Shown here one piece after another: positions 4,845 through 11,130 of a stretch of 12,627 nucleotides of DNA. The notes under the pieces were generated by a model, which was given only the letters and a program-made list of their open reading frames with translations, had not been told where the DNA came from and ran no database searches. Each line of letters opens with the position of its first letter. Position 1 is the stretch's first letter. The stretch comes from JAPLVS01 sp043809265 (GTDB lineage Archaea; Iainarchaeota; Iainarchaeia; Iainarchaeales; DTGL01): NCBI GenBank assembly GCA_043809265.1, contig JAZDDY010000002.1, positions 1-12,627 on the forward strand, written 5' to 3'. Position numbers and translations under genes: made by a program.

Positions 4845-5762
4845 TCAAGTTGACGTGGAAACTTCTACAGATATTTGCTGGTGTTTTGGCAGGCACGGGT
4901 GCAGTGTGAAATCAAACACTATCTTTCCACCGCTTCCGTCATAGGCAAAGTCCTCAGTCCACACTGGAACAAGGTAATGAACAGGGTAATCATTGAAAGT
5001 TGTCGTATGGACTTCGTCCAAAAACACTCCCATGTGCACATACGTTCCATCAAATGTTACTCCAGGCGGCCACTCCGGCTTTGATGGCTTGGATGGCCCT
5101 GGCGGCTGTGACGGCCTAGGGGGCTGCGATGGTTCAGGCGGCGGTTCTTTCAAATATAAGATTCCCGGAGATGCCGGCGGCGATTGCAATTCAGGCGGCG
5201 GCCCTTCAGGCGGCGAAGGCTGCGGTGGCGGCGAAGGCGCAGGCGGCTGTTGTAGCCCAGAAGGCCTTTCGCCCGGCGGCAGCAAATCAAACTCTTCCTT
5301 TGTCAGGATTACTTCTACGTTTTTGTCAATTGTGTCCCCGTCCCTGTTTATATCGACCTCAACATCAATCGTTGTGACCTTCAGCCTTGACCCAATATAT
5401 GTTCCGGCTTCAAGGCTTACAGAATCCAAAACTATCTCTGCACCGTCAGGTGTAAGCGTTAAGGTTTGCCCTTCGGGGCTGCTCCAAATTGTCACCCATT
5501 CCTGGCTTTGGTTTTGCAACTGGATTTCAGTGATAGTCGGCTTAAGGTACTTTACTTCCGGAAAGCCATAATCCTTGACAACTATTTTCAAAGGGGATGG
5601 CTGTGGGGTTGCAGTTTGGGCCAGAACAGGCGAAGGCGATGCACCGGGAGGCGAAGGGGTCGGGCCTGCGCCCTCAGGCTGCCCTGTACAGCCCCCAATA
5701 AAAACGAACCCAATAATTGCGATTGTTAAAATTCCAAAAGCCAAATATTCCCGGTCAGTCAT
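4845..5762 (-). CDS. Proline-rich secreted lipoprotein
   Basis: A 305-residue protein from ATG 5762. The N-terminus is a lipoprotein signal: a charged start (MTDREYL), a hydrophobic core (FGILTIAIIGFVF) and lipobox IGGC. A Pro/Ser/Thr-rich linker follows. A beta-rich domain (about residues 57-165 of this start) contains 'ITEIQL', 'EWVTIW', 'LEAGTYIGSRLKV' and 'VEVDINRDGD', loosely resembling DUF4382; that resemblance is tentative. A second long proline-rich segment with PPxPS-type repeats follows, then a C-terminal beta-rich domain of about 70 residues with 'PVHYLVPVW' and 'GKIVFDFTLHPC'. It is probably anchored outside the cell. The open frame extends upstream to 5849, but the TATA box at 5782-5790 and the signal peptide fix the start at 5762. 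Confidence 0.82.
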   Translation of the reverse strand: MTDREYLAFGILTIAIIGFVFIGGCTGQPEGAGPTPSPPGASPSPVLAQTATPQPSPLKIVVKDYGFPEVKYLKPTITEIQLQNQSQEWVTIWSSPEGQTLTLTPDGAEIVLDSVSLEAGTYIGSRLKVTTIDVEVDINRDGDTIDKNVEVILTKEEFDLLPPGERPSGLQQPPAPSPPPQPSPPEGPPPELQSPPASPGILYLKEPPPEPSQPPRPSQPPGPSKPSKPEWPPGVTFDGTYVHMGVFLDEVHTTTFNDYPVHYLVPVWTEDFAYDGSGGKIVFDFTLHPCLPKHQQISVEVSTST

Positions 5763-5781
5763 ACAACCATTAAGTTTAATC

Positions 5782-5790
5782 TTATATAAA
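5782..5790 (-). promoter_or_regulatory. TATA box for the lipoprotein gene
   Basis: TTTATATAA on the minus strand, about 24 bases before ATG 5762. It is one of the clearest TATA boxes in the window. Confidence 0.6.
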
Positions 5791-5835
5791 AGGGTTTCTT
5801 TTTCCGAGTTTCGGAGGCCGGATTTCCACTTGTTT

Positions 5836-5848
5836 TGCAAATTTTGCA
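5836..5848 (+). promoter_or_regulatory. Operator-like inverted repeat between divergent promoters
   Basis: TGCAAA-T-TTTGCA is a perfect inverted repeat flanked by two CACTTG direct repeats (5827-5832, 5847-5852). It lies between the lipoprotein promoter and the three-gene regulator/toxin operon. It could be bound by the RHH or winged-helix protein of that operon. Confidence 0.35.
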
Positions 5849-5887
5849 CTTGGCATGAGGTTCAGCGGAAACCCGGTGTCTCGGGGC

Positions 5888-5896
5888 GTTTAAAAG
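5888..5896 (+). promoter_or_regulatory. TATA-like box for the three-gene toxin operon
   Basis: GTTTAAAAG is centred about 27 bases before the GTG at 5919, which supports that non-ATG start as leaderless. Confidence 0.5.
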
Positions 5897-5918
5897 GCGC
5901 TCTCGGTTTTCCTGATTA

Positions 5919-6314
5919 GTGAAGAAGCAATTTATTGCCGAAATCAAGGAACCACTGGAAGGCCTGCTGGTTCTGCCATTGCCGAGAAAGATAATGGAAG
6001 AACTGAGATTGAAGCCCTTTATGGCAGCGGACTGGCAAATACAAACAGGCCGTGCAAAACTGGCCTTCTCAAAAACCACCAAAATCAAACTGGATATCGA
6101 CAAAAAAACCATAAGGTCAATCAAGCAAATGATGGCCAAAGAAGGGTTCGGGTCAATGGATGAAGCCGTCAGCAACATAGTTCTCGAATACTTGGAAAAG
6201 CTCGGGTTCAAGACAAAAACAGACGCAATAACTTTCATTTACCCGATAGATTATTTCAGGAAAAAACACTGGCTGATTGAAAAATACGAAAAAGGAAGGG
6301 TTAAAAGCACATGA
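5919..6314 (+). CDS. DNA-binding protein with AbrB-like and RHH-like segments (putative antitoxin/regulator)
   Basis: A 131-residue protein. Residues about 17-50 ('VLPLPRKIMEELRLKP ... GRAKLAF') resemble the strand-helix-strand of a SpoVT/AbrB swapped hairpin. Residues 55-94 fit a ribbon-helix-helix: strand 'KIKLDID', helix 'KKTIRSIKQMMAKEG', then 'SMDEAVSNIVLEYLEKL'. The 35-residue C-terminus has aromatic and basic residues and no recognised domain. The GTG start is fixed by the TATA box 27 bases upstream; no ribosome binding site is visible. It is the first gene of an operon ending in a RelE/ParE-like toxin, so a role as DNA-binding antitoxin or autoregulator is inferred. The two-domain reading is by eye only. 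Confidence 0.65.
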   Translation: MKKQFIAEIKEPLEGLLVLPLPRKIMEELRLKPFMAADWQIQTGRAKLAFSKTTKIKLDIDKKTIRSIKQMMAKEGFGSMDEAVSNIVLEYLEKLGFKTKTDAITFIYPIDYFRKKHWLIEKYEKGRVKST

Positions 6315-6361
6315 ACAACAACCATAATATAGGTAATAAACTTATTACTGGTGATTTGTTT

Positions 6362-6631
6362 ATGGTTTTGAGGAAAGACGCCGTGCTGCACTATCCAACC
6401 CTTAAAACGGTCCTGATGGTTGAAGGGATACTGAAGGCTGCAAAAGAGCCGATTACAAGATACGGGATAATGAAAAAGGCGGGAAAAAAAATAATGCGCC
6501 AGACGCTGAATATAACAATCGACTACCTTGAACAGAGGGGGATGGTTTTGGACAGCAAAAAAGGGATAATCTGGACCTACACGCCGCCCGAAAAGATGCG
6601 CAGGCTGCTAAAAGAAAGTGTGGAAGTATGA
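6362..6631 (+). CDS. Winged-helix transcriptional regulator in the toxin operon
   Basis: An 89-residue protein from ATG 6362. Residues about 10-70 fit an archaeal winged helix-turn-helix: helix 1 'PTLKTVLMVEGILKAA', helix 2 'TRYGIMKKAG', recognition helix 'MRQTLNITIDYLEQRG', then wing strands 'MVLDSKKGIIWTYTP'. The C-terminus is a short basic helix. The frame opens earlier, at ATG 6311, which overlaps the upstream stop (ATGA) and would add 17 Asn-rich residues. A perfect GGTGAT ribosome binding site at 6350-6355, six bases from ATG 6362, makes the shorter form more likely. Its stop overlaps the toxin ATG (ATGA). It could be a second regulator or the toxin's partner. Confidence 0.72.
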   Translation: MVLRKDAVLHYPTLKTVLMVEGILKAAKEPITRYGIMKKAGKKIMRQTLNITIDYLEQRGMVLDSKKGIIWTYTPPEKMRRLLKESVEV

Positions 6632-6978
6632 AGGCAAGGGCAAGGCTCACAGGACAGGCACTCGAGGAATACAATCAGCTTGAAGAAGCAGTCAGGGAAG
6701 AAAAAGCCAAGGGAGCCACAAGTTCGGAAAATATGACTTTGCTGCGCTCGATAAACGAAAAAATAGAAAGGCTGAAGGAAAACCCTCTTGTCGGAGAAGT
6801 GGTCAAAAAAAAAGATATCCCGAAAGAACTGGACGTGGACAACCTGTTCAAACTGAGGCTTGCCCGCTTCTGGAGAATGCTTTACACAATAACTAGAAAT
6901 GAGATAGAAATAATCTGCTTTATCCTGGTAATTGAATCTCACGATGAATACGATAAACTGTTCAAAAGAAAAAAATGA
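6628..6978 (+). CDS. RelE/ParE-like toxin
   Basis: A 116-residue basic protein. The N-terminal half is helical and charged. The C-terminal half carries the RelE/ParE pattern: 'INEKIERLKENPLVGEVVKKKDIPKEL', then 'NLFKLRLARFWRMLYTI', then 'IEIICFILVIESHDEYDKLF'. The W-R-M-L-Y-T strand and the terminal H-x-E-Y-D-K motif are hallmarks of archaeal members that act on translation or DNA replication; the actual target cannot be read here. It is longer at the N-terminus than the toxin at 4119-4400 and is not a close copy of it. The ATG overlaps the winged-helix stop codon, implying coupled translation. Confidence 0.8.
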   Translation: MKARARLTGQALEEYNQLEEAVREEKAKGATSSENMTLLRSINEKIERLKENPLVGEVVKKKDIPKELDVDNLFKLRLARFWRMLYTITRNEIEIICFILVIESHDEYDKLFKRKK

Positions 6979-7009
6979 AACGAATTCGCTGGCTCGAGAT
7001 GCCAAAACC

Positions 7010-7017
7010 CATAAATT
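7010..7017 (+). promoter_or_regulatory. TATA-like box for the small membrane protein at 7042
   Basis: CATAAATT is centred about 28 bases before ATG 7042. This supports that ATG over the in-frame TTG at 7021. Confidence 0.45.
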
Positions 7018-7041
7018 CTTTTGCCAGGGATATTTGGTTTC

Positions 7042-7260
7042 ATGAACAAGGTTTTGCTCGGCGGATTGCTTGCAGGCATCGGAATGGGCCTGCTGATACT
7101 CAATGCCGTGCGCTATCTCGGCAACTATGAATGGCTGCCGCAGGTTTCTGCAGGCATCGGGCTGATGCTTGTAGTATTTGGCTGGGCCGCACTCTCGAAA
7201 GCCAAAAAGGAAAATAAAGCTTCTGCAAACCCGGCAAGCAAGGCTCTGTTTTTTCTTTGA
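7042..7260 (+). CDS. Small two-helix membrane protein
   Basis: A 72-residue protein with hydrophobic helices at about residues 3-23 (VLLGGLLAGIGMGLLILNAV) and 34-53 (SAGIGLMLVVFGWAAL), then a basic tail 'SKAKKENK'. The Gly-rich helices suggest close packing in a hairpin. No family was recognised. The start is chosen from the TATA-like box; the frame extends upstream to TTG 7021 without stop. It converges on the radical SAM gene, with 38 bases between the two stops. Confidence 0.6.
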   Translation: MNKVLLGGLLAGIGMGLLILNAVRYLGNYEWLPQVSAGIGLMLVVFGWAALSKAKKENKASANPASKALFFL

Positions 7261-7298
7261 AAAAAATAATTAGCGGTAGGGGGGAGTGCCGCAATAAG

Positions 7299-8300
7299 TC
7301 ATTTTTCTTCCCTTGCCCAGCAATACGGGTCTTCCCCCAGATAGTCTCCTGTTGCGGCAAGCGCGTCTGCCCTGCAGCCGCGGCAAATCCGCCAGTTCTT
7401 GCAGGAAGAACAGCCCTTGATGCTCCCGGGCTCCCTGAGCATGTTAAGGACTGGTGAATTCTGCCATATCTCGCCCAATTCCTGCCTGAAAAGATTGCCT
7501 ATTTTGACCCTGAAGAAAGGGCACGGATATACGTCGCCGTTCCATTCGACGAAGATTCCCCCGATTCCGGCCTTGCAGCCAGCGCAAATCGTATCTTCAT
7601 CAAGTGTTGAGGCAAATTCCTTCAGTTCGTTGTTGTAGAGGTTGAAAAAAGAGGACTTGAAGAGCACTTCGGTTTTCCAGTTGCGCTTTTCCCTGTAGAT
7701 TTTTTCAATCATCTTTTTTCTCATCCTTTTGCTCAGGCAGTTCTTTTCGAAAAAACTTCCGCGGCCGACCTGTTTCATCGGGAGAAGGCTCACCCTTTGC
7801 GCCCCGGGCTCTTCGCCCAAGGCGATAACGCCCCTGGCATCCTTGCAGTTCAGTTTTGAAACAGTCATCTGGAGATTGACCTTGATGCCTGATTCGGCCA
7901 TTGCCCTGATTGTGCCTGTTGCCTTTTCAAAAGTGCCCTTGCCCCTGATGCGCTCCTGCAATTTTTTCATGCCGTCAAGGCTTGCTGTCACGCTAATCCC
8001 TTTTTCGGCAAGGAAGCCTATGTCCTCTTTTGAAATCAGGGTTGCGTTTGTGGTCAAGTGGACCTTTTCGAATTCGGATGCTGCCTTTGCAAGGATTTCC
8101 CTTATGTCTTCCCTGGCAAACGGCTCGCCGCCTGTTATCACCAGCATTTTCGACCCCCTTAATTTTTCAATCAGGCGAAACACCTCTTTCTTTGGCAGGC
8201 TCATTTCCTTGCCTGCCTGCTCTTCAAAACACCATTTGCAGTTCAGGTTGCACTTTTTTGTCACAACCAATGCCGCACTCTTTATCTTGAATGGAAACAT
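7299..8300 (-). CDS. Radical SAM enzyme with SPASM domain
   Basis: A 333-residue enzyme. The radical SAM cluster motif C17-x3-C21-x2-C24 binds the catalytic 4Fe-4S cluster and S-adenosylmethionine, with the SAM-contacting GGEP motif at 57-60. The C-terminal third has the SPASM cysteine pattern for auxiliary clusters: C239-x2-C242, C260 ('GDVYPCPF'), C297-x2-C300, C306-x2-C309 and C327. Relatives modify peptides (sactipeptide, mycofactocin and PQQ maturases) or work on haem (NirJ, AhbD). Substrate cannot be assigned and no haem-synthesis gene is nearby. GGAGG at 8308-8312, seven bases before ATG 8300, fixes the start, one of the few strong Shine-Dalgarno starts here. It appears complete and monocistronic. 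Confidence 0.93.
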   Translation of the reverse strand: MFPFKIKSAALVVTKKCNLNCKWCFEEQAGKEMSLPKKEVFRLIEKLRGSKMLVITGGEPFAREDIREILAKAASEFEKVHLTTNATLISKEDIGFLAEKGISVTASLDGMKKLQERIRGKGTFEKATGTIRAMAESGIKVNLQMTVSKLNCKDARGVIALGEEPGAQRVSLLPMKQVGRGSFFEKNCLSKRMRKKMIEKIYREKRNWKTEVLFKSSFFNLYNNELKEFASTLDEDTICAGCKAGIGGIFVEWNGDVYPCPFFRVKIGNLFRQELGEIWQNSPVLNMLREPGSIKGCSSCKNWRICRGCRADALAATGDYLGEDPYCWAREEK

Positions 8301-8352
8301 TCATCCGCCTCCGTATTTTAAAAAAAAGGGAGCGCTTGCGCGCCCCCCGCTG

Positions 8353-8371
8353 GTGCACTCAAAAAGTGCAC
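8353..8371 (+). repeat. Perfect hairpin GTGCACT/AGTGCAC
   Basis: Seven-bp arms enclose the loop CAAAA. It is not followed by a T-run on the plus strand, so it is not a typical terminator. Confidence 0.6.
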
Positions 8372-8508
8372 ATGCAGAAATTCTTTGTGTATTTGACAGA
8401 TGCAATAGGCCTCACCTCCCCTTCTTTCAATCCGATGGCTGGAAAGAAGCATAAGTCAGGCAAGTCCAAAGAGGCGACCGAACCGCTCTTTTCAGAAAAA
8501 CAGGTGAA

Positions 8509-8530
8509 CTGAATCCCTTCTTGGATTCAG
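8509..8530 (+). repeat. Perfect hairpin CTGAATCC/GGATTCAG
   Basis: Eight-bp arms enclose the loop CTTCTT. The TGA of a small upstream frame lies in the left arm. Confidence 0.6.
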
Positions 8531-8710
8531 CGCAAAAAGAATCATGAAAAAGGCCTTCCGTTGGCTGGAAAAAAGAAAAAGAAACTTATTTTCTGAGGTG
8601 AAGGCACTCACTATTCATTCAAACCAATGATAATTGTGAAGGCTCTTTTTTAAAAACACTTCTGTAACCGGCACAATCTCTTAACCGCCTCGGCCTGCAA
8701 AGCACGGCCC

Positions 8711-8717
8711 TTAAATA
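8711..8717 (+). promoter_or_regulatory. TATA box for the membrane protein at 8740
   Basis: TTAAATA is centred about 26 bases before ATG 8740, indicating a leaderless transcript. Confidence 0.6.
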
Positions 8718-8739
8718 CTAGTTCTGCGTAAATTAGGGC

Positions 8740-9057
8740 ATGAAGAAAGCCATTGCCGGAATCCTTTTCGGCGCAATCACAGGCATCCTTGACTCCATTC
8801 CGATGGTGTTCCAGAACCTTTCGCTGGACGCAATCCTTTCCGCGTTCTCTCTTTGGGTTGTTTCAGGATTCCTTGTTGCAACTTCCTCCCTTAAAATCCA
8901 CTGGGCAGCCAAAGGGCTTTTGGTTTCCTTTTTGGTTTTGCTGCCTGCTGCAATCCTTATTGGCTGGAAAGAACCGGTTAGCCTTGTGCCGATCGCAATA
9001 ATGACTTTGGTGCTCGGAAGCCTGCTCGGTTACGCGATTGAAAGGTTCGGCAAGTGA
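8740..9057 (+). CDS. Small membrane protein, three to four helices, unknown function
   Basis: A 105-residue hydrophobic protein. Likely helices: about 5-24 (with 'GAITGILDSIPMVFQ'), 30-49, 58-77 and 82-101. The 'AITGILDSIP' segment puts an acidic residue and a proline between the first two helices. The last helix ends in 'GYAIERFGK'. No charge pattern or motif identifies a transporter or enzyme. TATA box spacing supports the start at 8740 and single-gene transcription. The following stomatin operon has its own promoter 32 bases after this stop. Confidence 0.75.
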   Translation: MKKAIAGILFGAITGILDSIPMVFQNLSLDAILSAFSLWVVSGFLVATSSLKIHWAAKGLLVSFLVLLPAAILIGWKEPVSLVPIAIMTLVLGSLLGYAIERFGK

Positions 9058-9088
9058 AACCGGCCGGCAGGAAAGCGCCTGCAAAGCC

Positions 9089-9096
9089 TTAAATAT
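9089..9096 (+). promoter_or_regulatory. TATA box for the stomatin operon
   Basis: TTAAATAT is centred about 25 bases before ATG 9117. No ribosome binding site is seen, so the mRNA is probably leaderless. Confidence 0.6.
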
Positions 9097-9116
9097 TTTA
9101 GTGCTCTAATCTATAC

Positions 9117-9953
9117 ATGCGCATGTGGGGTTGGTTCCTTGTATTACTTGCACTGCTCACTTTACTGAGCGCTTTCTTAGATATCGGCCTTTTTATTTTC
9201 CTTGCAATAGTGCTGTTTTTCCTTGTGCTGGGCTCAATAAAGATTATTTTCGAATACCAGCGCGGGGTACTTTTTACGCTTGGAAAGTATGCCGGATTGA
9301 TAAACCCGGGGTTCAACATCATCATGCCGGTAATTCAAAGGCTTGCGATTGTGGATTTGAGGGTTGACGTGACCGACGTTCCGGAACAATCCCCGATAAC
9401 CAAAGACAATGTTTCAATCGGCGTTGACGCCGTGATATATTTCAGGGTGAGAAAGGACGAAGCACAGAATTCAATCATCAAGGTGCAGGATTACGAGTAT
9501 GCGATAAGCCAGCTGGCGCAGACCACGATGAGGAATGTCATAGGCGAAATGACACTGGACGAGGTTTTAAGCAACCGGGACGAGGCGTCAAAAAAAATCC
9601 AGATCATCGTGGACAAGGCATCCGACCCGTGGGGAATACAGGTCGATGCGGTCGAACTGAAGCACATTGAACTGCCTGAATCCATGAAAACAGTCATGGC
9701 AAAGGCAGCCGAAGCAGAGAGGATGAAAAGGGCTGCAATAATCAAGGCAAGCGGTGAAGCGCTTGCGGCAGAAGTCATTTCAAAAGCCGCCGAAACATTG
9801 AGTGAAGTGGAAGGCGGCTTAAACCTGAGGACATTGCAGGAACTCGGCGGTATTTCCTCTGACCCCTCAAACGAGGTAATATTCTTTTTGCCATTGGATA
9901 ATTTGCGGACAACAGAAGGGTACGAGCACAAAGCCAAAGCGGTGAACAAATAA
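9117..9953 (+). CDS. Stomatin-like SPFH/band 7 membrane protein (first of pair)
   Basis: A 278-residue protein. Residues about 5-42 form one or two N-terminal membrane helices. The SPFH/band 7 domain runs from about 44 to 200, with 'IIFEYQRGVLFTLGKY', 'PGFNIIMPVIQ', 'SPITKDNVSIGVDAVIYFRV', 'AQTTMRNVIGEMTLDEVLSNRD' and 'DPWGIQVDAVELKHIELP', all typical of prokaryotic stomatins. A charged Ala/Glu/Lys-rich segment (about 190-230) should form the oligomerisation coiled coil. Such proteins assemble into membrane rings or rafts and modulate partner proteins or proteases. Many archaeal stomatins are coupled to an NfeD protease; none is present here. The stop codon shares one base with the next ATG (TAATG). 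Confidence 0.93.
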   Translation: MRMWGWFLVLLALLTLLSAFLDIGLFIFLAIVLFFLVLGSIKIIFEYQRGVLFTLGKYAGLINPGFNIIMPVIQRLAIVDLRVDVTDVPEQSPITKDNVSIGVDAVIYFRVRKDEAQNSIIKVQDYEYAISQLAQTTMRNVIGEMTLDEVLSNRDEASKKIQIIVDKASDPWGIQVDAVELKHIELPESMKTVMAKAAEAERMKRAAIIKASGEALAAEVISKAAETLSEVEGGLNLRTLQELGGISSDPSNEVIFFLPLDNLRTTEGYEHKAKAVNK

Positions 9954-10753
9954 TGGACCTGGTATTGATGATTGTAATGTTCCTGATTGTGATTTTACCG
10001 CTTTTAGCGATATTCCTGTTCATGCTGGCTGCAGCCTCGATAAAGATAGTTAACGAGTATGAAAGGGGAGTAAGGTTCACGCTTGGAAGATATGTCGGCG
10101 TAATGGGCCCAGGCTTCAATATCGTCATTCCGGTCCTCCAGTCCTGGCAGAAAGTGGACATAAGGACCATGGTGATAGATGTGCCGAAGCAGGACATAAT
10201 CACGAAAGACAATGTTTCGGCAATCATCAACGCGGTCGTTTATTACCGCGTAAGCGAACCGAACCTTGCGGTGCTTGAAGTCAAAAAATACAGGTATGCG
10301 GTGAGCCAGATTGCCCAGACAACGCTCAGGGAAGTAATAGGCGAAGTGAGCCTTGATGAACTGCTTGCCAAAAGGGACCAGATCGCGAAAAGAATCAGGG
10401 AAATATTGGACAAGGTCACAGACCCGTGGGGAATAAAGGTCGATTCTGTCGATTTAAAGGAAATAATTTTGCCTGACAGCCTTGTGAGAATCATTTCCAA
10501 GGAAGCCGAAGCGGAAAGGGAGAAAAGGGCGATAGTGTTAAGGGCGCAGGGCGAACTCGAATCATCGAAAAACCTCAGGAAAGCCGCACTGGAACTGACA
10601 AGGACCACGGGAGGCATGCACCTCCGCACACTGCAAACAATCCACTCATTGAGCACAGAGAAAAGCAAAACAGTGGTTTACACCGTGCCTTCGGAAATAA
10701 TCAAGCAAATCAATGTCAAGTTTATTGACATTGCGAAAAAAATACTGAAATAA
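9953..10753 (+). CDS. Stomatin-like SPFH/band 7 membrane protein (second of pair)
   Basis: A 266-residue paralogue of the preceding protein. It has one hydrophobic N-terminal segment (about 4-30), then the SPFH core: 'IKIVNEYERGVRFTLGRY', 'GPGFNIVIPVLQ', 'DIITKDNVSAIINAVVYYRV', 'AQTTLREVIGEVSLDELLAKRD' and 'DPWGIKVDSVDLKEIILP'. A charged coiled-coil region (about 185-220) and a hydrophobic C-terminal segment follow. Its N-terminus is shorter than the first protein's. The two copies have diverged well beyond a recent duplication but keep the same motif order. The one-base overlap suggests translational coupling and a hetero-oligomer. Confidence 0.93.
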   Translation: MDLVLMIVMFLIVILPLLAIFLFMLAAASIKIVNEYERGVRFTLGRYVGVMGPGFNIVIPVLQSWQKVDIRTMVIDVPKQDIITKDNVSAIINAVVYYRVSEPNLAVLEVKKYRYAVSQIAQTTLREVIGEVSLDELLAKRDQIAKRIREILDKVTDPWGIKVDSVDLKEIILPDSLVRIISKEAEAEREKRAIVLRAQGELESSKNLRKAALELTRTTGGMHLRTLQTIHSLSTEKSKTVVYTVPSEIIKQINVKFIDIAKKILK

Positions 10754-10771
10754 GCGAACCAAAACGCAAAG

Positions 10772-10779
10772 AATAAATA
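10772..10779 (+). promoter_or_regulatory. TATA-like box for the gene at 10802
   Basis: AATAAATA is centred about 26 bases before ATG 10802. Confidence 0.5.
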
Positions 10780-10801
10780 GAAGGGCAGCGCTAATTATTG
10801 C

Positions 10802-11104
10802 ATGAATTTCAAGGAATTCTTCAAACCGACTTTAGGCAAAGCGGCGCTTTTCATTTTTGTTTTTTTGATCGTGCCACTGCCGGTGTATGTTGCAAACCCG
10901 GGTTGCATTGCACTGGAGGGCAAAAAATGCGAACCATACTGGGCATTCCAGCACTTTCTAGGCTATGGCGTTAACTGGGTGTCATTCGAGCTTGCAGTTG
11001 GCAGCCTTTGGCCTTCAGCAATTATAAACCTGGCGATTTCCTATATCCTTGCATGCGCAATAGTTGAAGTTGCCAAAAAAGCCATGAAAAAGAAAGGCAA
11101 ATAA
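10802..11104 (+). CDS. Small membrane protein of unknown function
   Basis: A 100-residue protein with an N-terminal helix (about 13-30, AALFIFVFLIVPLPVYV), a loop with two cysteines (C35, C43: 'NPGCIALEGKKCEPYW') that probably faces the outside and could form a disulfide, and one or two further helices (about 60-88). The C-terminus is basic (KKAMKKKGK) and likely cytoplasmic. No family was recognised with confidence. It has its own TATA box, so it is probably not part of the stomatin operon 48 bases upstream. It converges on the helicase gene, 26 bases away. Confidence 0.7.
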   Translation: MNFKEFFKPTLGKAALFIFVFLIVPLPVYVANPGCIALEGKKCEPYWAFQHFLGYGVNWVSFELAVGSLWPSAIINLAISYILACAIVEVAKKAMKKKGK

Positions 11105-11130
11105 GGAAGAAAAGAAAATCGGAAACCGCT

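Larger units (their letters stand above)
8301..8739. other. Gene-poor interval with two perfect hairpins and small open frames
   Basis: No confident gene was found in these 439 bases. It holds the radical SAM ribosome binding site (8308-8312), a GC-rich inverted stretch (about 8328-8346), a hairpin at 8353-8371, another at 8509-8530, and the promoter of the next gene at its right end. An open frame on the plus strand starts at ATG 8372 or 8435 and stops at 8510-8512, at the base of the second hairpin; from 8435 it encodes a 25-residue Lys-rich peptide. Another 28-residue basic frame starts at 8544. Neither has a ribosome binding site or well-placed TATA box. A small RNA or small protein gene is possible. 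Confidence 0.5.

Noticed and set aside
4993..5571. Glycine-rich 192-residue frame on the plus strand
   Set aside because: It is the antisense of the lipoprotein's proline codons (CCx read as GGx); the minus-strand frame has a signal peptide, lipobox and TATA box.
5763..5849. 29-residue N-terminal extension of the lipoprotein
   Set aside because: It would precede the lipoprotein signal peptide and cross the TATA box; ATG 5762 fits both signals.
6311..6361. 17-residue N-terminal extension of the winged-helix protein
   Set aside because: It is Asn-rich and lies before a perfect GGTGAT site for ATG 6362; kept only as an alternative start.
7729..8454. 241-residue plus-strand frame opposite the radical SAM gene
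   Set aside because: The minus strand encodes a complete radical SAM/SPASM enzyme with all cysteines, so this frame is its shadow.
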